A stretch of 28,432 nucleotides of DNA. Source: Apostichopus parvimensis (lineage: Eukaryota > Echinodermata > Holothuroidea > Aspidochirotida > Stichopodidae). The notes under the pieces are model-generated. The model searched no databases and had not been told where the DNA came from. It worked only from the letters and a program-made list of their open reading frames with translations. Shown piece after piece: positions 24,108 to 28,432 of this stretch (position 1 is the first letter of the stretch; each line of letters begins with the position of its first letter). The translations under genes and the position numbers were made by a program. The stretch lies in contig KN886476.1 of the NCBI GenBank assembly GCA_000934455.1, positions 36,277 to 64,708 of the forward strand. The letters are read 5' to 3'.

Positions 24108-27100
24108 GTAAGTCATAATGAGATGAAAAGACAAAAAGTACACGAACCAACCCCCAAAATATCGAGACGCACAAAATGACAAGTGGTACAATTGTAGGAG
24201 GTTTTGTAAGTGTCGGCCAGTGTTAAGCTTAACTCGGTCATCTTAACGTCAAAAGTTTGTGAATGGTCAGTCTGTGTGCACATGCGCTTGTAACTACTAC
24301 GAATGATCCCTTCGGTGGGGAAAGCGACTTAAAGCCTCTCCCTGACTGGCTGGCTGGCAGTCGGGAATGCATGGTTGTGCAATATGGGGCAGTTCACTCA
24401 CAAAACTACACAAACAAAACAACACAAAAGTAAACACGTACATAAAAGCGCAACAAAAAACTCAAAAAACCCCAAGAAGTAAAAAAAAGCAAAAAGCAAA
24501 AAAGGGCGCAACACGTCCACGAGAGGCCCTCAGCAAGCACACGACCACACCCGGACTGGAAGAACGAGCAGCAACAAGTAAGGCACAAACCCAAGCCTAC
24601 ACAGGGTAATTAAGACAACATGTACAAACCTCGCCATTTAAAAACCATGCGGTATCACAAACATGAAAGAAAGCACAGAGAAAAGAAACGCCGGAAACTA
24701 GAAAAACAAAAAACACGCAAAAAAAATGACACGACACAAAATCAATTCGACAAGAACACAAATCGAGAAAGACACCCAACAAACGTCACCACCAAAACGA
24801 CACGTAGACCGAAAAAATAAGACCGAAAACATAACCTGGCAAAAATGACCAATGTAACCCAACTAACCTCATCAAACATCCCGCATCATACAACTCACAC
24901 ACCCCCACTCAGACACCCCCACTTCGGCCCCATCATTTCCAGCCTATAATAAAAAGAGTAAATTAAAACGAGACAATGAATAGATGAATATAAATATATA
25001 GATAGAAAGAGAACAAAACGGAACAAAGCCAAAACAAGCCCGGCACAAGGAATTTGCCGGGTATTCCTTCCAACTCCCCGGAACAAAAAGGGCAAACCCG
25101 CAAGGGCCAAGGAAGGGGGAGGGGAAGGAATAAAAGGGCCAACCTTAAGGTTTTTTGCCAACCCCTAAGGGGTCAAGCAAAAGGTGCCACCCCTGAACTT
25201 GCAAGCCGTAAAACCGCAAAACGGAAGGAAATCCAACAACCCTTAACTTCCCCAACAACCCCCGAAGGGGGCAAGCAAATAAAAAAAAAAAGAAAAAAAA
25301 AACATTACAAAAAAGACACACAAAGAATATATGCAAGTTAAAAACAAACAGCCAAAAACCCGAAAACCCCCTTCAGAATAGCATTCAAGGTTTCATTTAG
25401 CTTCATGTCATTGAGGTATAAAGAGGCAATAATTATAAACATTTGATCATATCCATCAAGAGGGTATATATATTTTTCCAAGGAAAGAAATTTTACACCA
25501 GTTTGCGAATGTAAAACTTACATAAAAACGCAAGAACAAGTTTCACACAAAATTTTTCTCGCGTGTAGGAGCTCTGAGAAAAGACGTCAGTATATTTCAG
25601 TATCTTTAGATGGTTCAAGGATTTCAGAATTAGGCTGCTTTTGGCTGTGAAAATTGGGAATTAACATCATGAATGCTCCTTTAAGTTTACATTTGGAAGG
25701 CTTCTTGGGTACTTCAGTTCAGTTTATGAAGTTGGATGGGGCCCTGTACATCGCGGAGAACCACACTTGATTGTCTAATATACATGGTAAACAAGGGGCA
25801 ATTAAGTTCACAAATTTTAGCATTTACTGGGAAATATAACGGCGAAGACCGGCAATGAACTTTCAAACCTGCCTTTCTTCTTGTCAAGTCATTTTCTGTA
25901 GAATATTCTACTGCCAAAGGAATTTTTTCACAATATTTTGTTTGCCATCAGCAAGTTAGTATCATACTAATGAATGAACAAATTTCAAGCACATATCTGT
26001 TATGTGTGTCTAGATAAATCATGTTAAAATTAAGTACTACGAATTCAAAATTAAGTGGACTATTTAGTTACAACCTTCATTTACTAGATAAATATATTCC
26101 AACCCTATAGCCATGAAATTCATTGACATTTTCTTGACCTTTTCCTGGAATTTCCAGTTTTTTTGCATTGTGTGCATAATTTTTTGTCAGCCCCGGCATG
26201 CAGCTCGCAAATTTTCAGGGTGACATCGGCTTCTGGCAAGGGAGTACTTGACTGACTATTGGGTACCTTCAAATAATTTTGTCCCACTTTCCCAATCCCT
26301 TTAAATGCTACAGTACAAGATAGTATCTCTGACACCTCAGATTTCTGTTTTTGGTTGTCATGGACTATTATCTAAAAAGCCTGTCTTTCTAGAAAATATG
26401 GAATATGTATGACCATCTTCAAAAATCTGCCTTTTCTCCCAAACTTTTGTGAAATCAAGAGTCCCTCTGAACGTACTCGTGGAAAGTGCAAGGATGATAA
26501 GTGTGATGGATGTTTGTAATTTCTTCTAAAGCATGACATTCATGATTCATAAATTCTTCTTCAAGTTGTTAAATTGTCTGGTATGGATTAATAGTATCAT
26601 CGTGACACGCTATTCTGCATTGCCTAGTGGATGTCACAAGAGTTTGCACCCATCTCAGACCCTCTTCCGGTACGAGGTACCCTCTCAGGTCCCATGCATC
26701 CCTCCTCGTCAGCAATAATTCAATTCTGTAGTGAAAGTGTCGCTTTCATGGCAGGATTCTGACGTGCTTAAAGCTGTGGTTTGAGTCTGAGTTGTAACTT
26801 TAATAGCGGTGATACTGATCAAGCTGAGAAATATCAAAACATATATAGTTCAGGATGTTCATGTCTCGTTCCATGACTTGAGATATATATCTACGGTTTT
26901 TAAAAAATCAGTCATAATCTCCTAATTCTCCTAATAAACGAGTTATAATGTACAATGTGTTTACATACACATAAACAGGCCAGATTATTGTTCATTGGTT
27001 TCGTTACAATTTTGTGGAGTTTAGTTCAGTAGCAGATCACCAGAAGATTTTGGTTATTTTTAATCTCAAGGAAAGCTTTAGAGGGAAGGCAGCTTAGTCT

Positions 27101-28432
27101 CAGGCAGTATTACTCTTTTACATCGATTTCTAACATTTGAATTGGATCATAGTTAAGAGGGAAGAGAGTGACTGTTTCAGTGGGTATTAATTGATATTAT
27201 TCAATCAACACTGCACACATTTATCCAATCAATACAGTACTCTCCTACAGTACCCTCTCAACTCTGCTATGTAGTGTCTGCTATAGAAGTCTTGTAGTCA
27301 CTAACATTGAACTTATTTCTTATTTATAAGTTACAGTATGTTTTTGATTTCTATATTGAAAATTAGTCAGTACCAGACTTTTCTTCCAAAGAATTTACTT
27401 TTGTTTTGAAATGGGTTCAAACCATATCATGAGATATTTTGTGCTGATCCATGTATTCAAAGTGGGGGTAATGCAACCCTTTCTATGGTTGCTAACTCTT
27501 TCTTATGGTTGCCAAAAATGGGTGTGAGGGAGGGGGTGAATTTGAAAAAAAAATTCTTCAAAAGTTGCAAAATATATTGTTTTGCAACTATTAAAGCCAC
27601 CTCAATCATTCAAAAATTTGTCAAAGGGGAGGGGCATACCCCCAGTAACCCTTCTCCTGACCACAGCATCCCGCCTCTGAAGTGTGGCCATGACGATGAA
27701 GGTAACAGCGAGAAAGTTTTAAAACCAGGGTAATAACAGACTGACAGTCTAACTGCGTTCATAATCATCTGGTTTAAAGTAGTTAGAGTTGACACGACCA
27801 CAACCGATATAGATTGGAGACATTTTAAAGGAATATCATGTTAGAGTTAGACTTATTGTCCAATAGAATTGTTGATTACATTTACCTCACTTTATTATTA
27901 CCACCATAACTCTAATAATGTATTTCGTCAGCAGTTTCCTATGCAGTTCGTAACTTACGTTCATTCAGTCAGTTCATTTTGCTCCCTTCGGGTTGCTTTA
28001 ATGAAAACTTAGACCATGATATGTGGTGTTCTTCTTGGAGGGGGAACCATCAATTATACTGGGTCTTAATTCATGTATGTGGAACCCCAGTAGCTTAATA
28101 TCGAAATTGAACAAAGTTTCAATTTATGACCGTGTCTGATGTAAGGTTACCAAGAGGTATAAATGGTTGCTGTCAGCTTTGATGTTAACCAATCCAAAAA
28201 ATTTCACATTTTTTTTTTGTTTTTTTGGCCTTCTTCTTCTTTACAGTTGGTTGATTGACTGAGGGAGCTAGGCTGTAAGTTAATTCATGTCTTGCTGTTC
28301 ATATCCACCCGTCCCTTTTTTACCTGCATCGGTTGCATTCTATTCGTTGCATTCTGGTGGCAGCATATTTTATTACTATAAAGGAATGATATAAAGCCAC
28401 CTGAAAACAAGAGCAGCTTATAAAGTTAGTCC
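24108..28432 (+). other. TBC1D19: TBC1D19 intron, start only (more than 4.3 kb)
   Basis: Begins with the donor gtaagt in phase 0. I looked for the next TBC1D19 exon (an acidic, Tyr-rich segment ending near a DDYYF-like motif in vertebrates) and found none before the window end. The intron contains the T-depleted block at about 24390-25370. The rest (25370-28432) is ordinary A+T-rich non-coding DNA with small repeat-like fragments. Confidence 0.75.
24390..25370. other. Anomalous T-depleted, A/C-rich block, probably unreliable sequence
   Basis: From 24421 to 24840 I counted about 34 T in 420 nt (8%), with A clearly over half, while flanking DNA is roughly balanced in A and T. The last part (about 25030-25300) is made of short doubled or tripled bases and CCC...GGG mini-palindromes. 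Three open frames of 66-95 codons on the plus strand are by-products of T depletion (few TAA, TAG or TGA codons) and encode only Lys/Thr/Pro/Arg-rich low-complexity peptides. This is best explained as poor read ends, an uncorrected long read or gap fill. A real composition island is the alternative. Confidence 0.6.

Noticed and set aside
24367-25341. Three Lys/Thr/Arg-rich open frames (80, 66 and 95 codons)
   Set aside because: They lie exactly in the T-depleted block, where stop codons are rare by composition. The peptides are low-complexity and no splice or promoter context supports them.

Overview
This window looks like animal (metazoan) genomic DNA made mostly of intron. It is A+T-rich and has many microsatellites, homopolymer tracts and repeat fragments, and no long open reading frames. 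The one gene I can identify is a partial plus-strand copy of TBC1D19, a TBC-domain Rab-GAP-like protein. Three exons can be read with GT-AG splice sites and compatible phases: 11259-11407, 12825-12897 and 23956-24107. Joined in order they give about 125 residues that follow vertebrate TBC1D19 (as I remember it) without a gap, from the middle of the protein into the first conserved motif of the TBC domain. The source is most likely a marine invertebrate, possibly an echinoderm such as a sea cucumber. That guess rests only on protein divergence and on repeat styles I remember, so confidence is low.

Layout. 1-11258: upstream intron or intergenic DNA with no recognised TBC1D19 exon. It holds an A-rich tract, a tandem repeat of about 135 bp at 6532-6865, several poly(C)/poly(G) tracts, and a weak two-exon minus-strand gene candidate at 4562-4942. 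11259-12897: two TBC1D19 exons separated by a 1.4 kb intron. 12898-23955: an 11 kb intron containing a dense cluster of AGTACT-like palindromes (16718-17011), a GAA microsatellite, a 26-bp perfect palindrome (21325-21350), a 58-bp tandem duplication next to a hAT-like terminus (22359-22484), and an interspersed-repeat-like block (23256-23327). 23956-24107: third TBC1D19 exon. 24108-28432: start of the next intron. Its first part is a roughly 1 kb stretch (about 24390-25370) with extreme T depletion on the plus strand and, near its end, a stuttering homopolymer texture. I think this is more likely unreliable sequence than biology.

TBC1D19 continues on both sides of the window. The N-terminal exons, and the exons carrying the rest of the TBC domain including any catalytic-finger motifs, are not visible. 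I found no convincing novel system. The observations most worth a second look are the AGTACT cluster, the T-depleted block, the perfect palindrome and the possible nested minus-strand exons.
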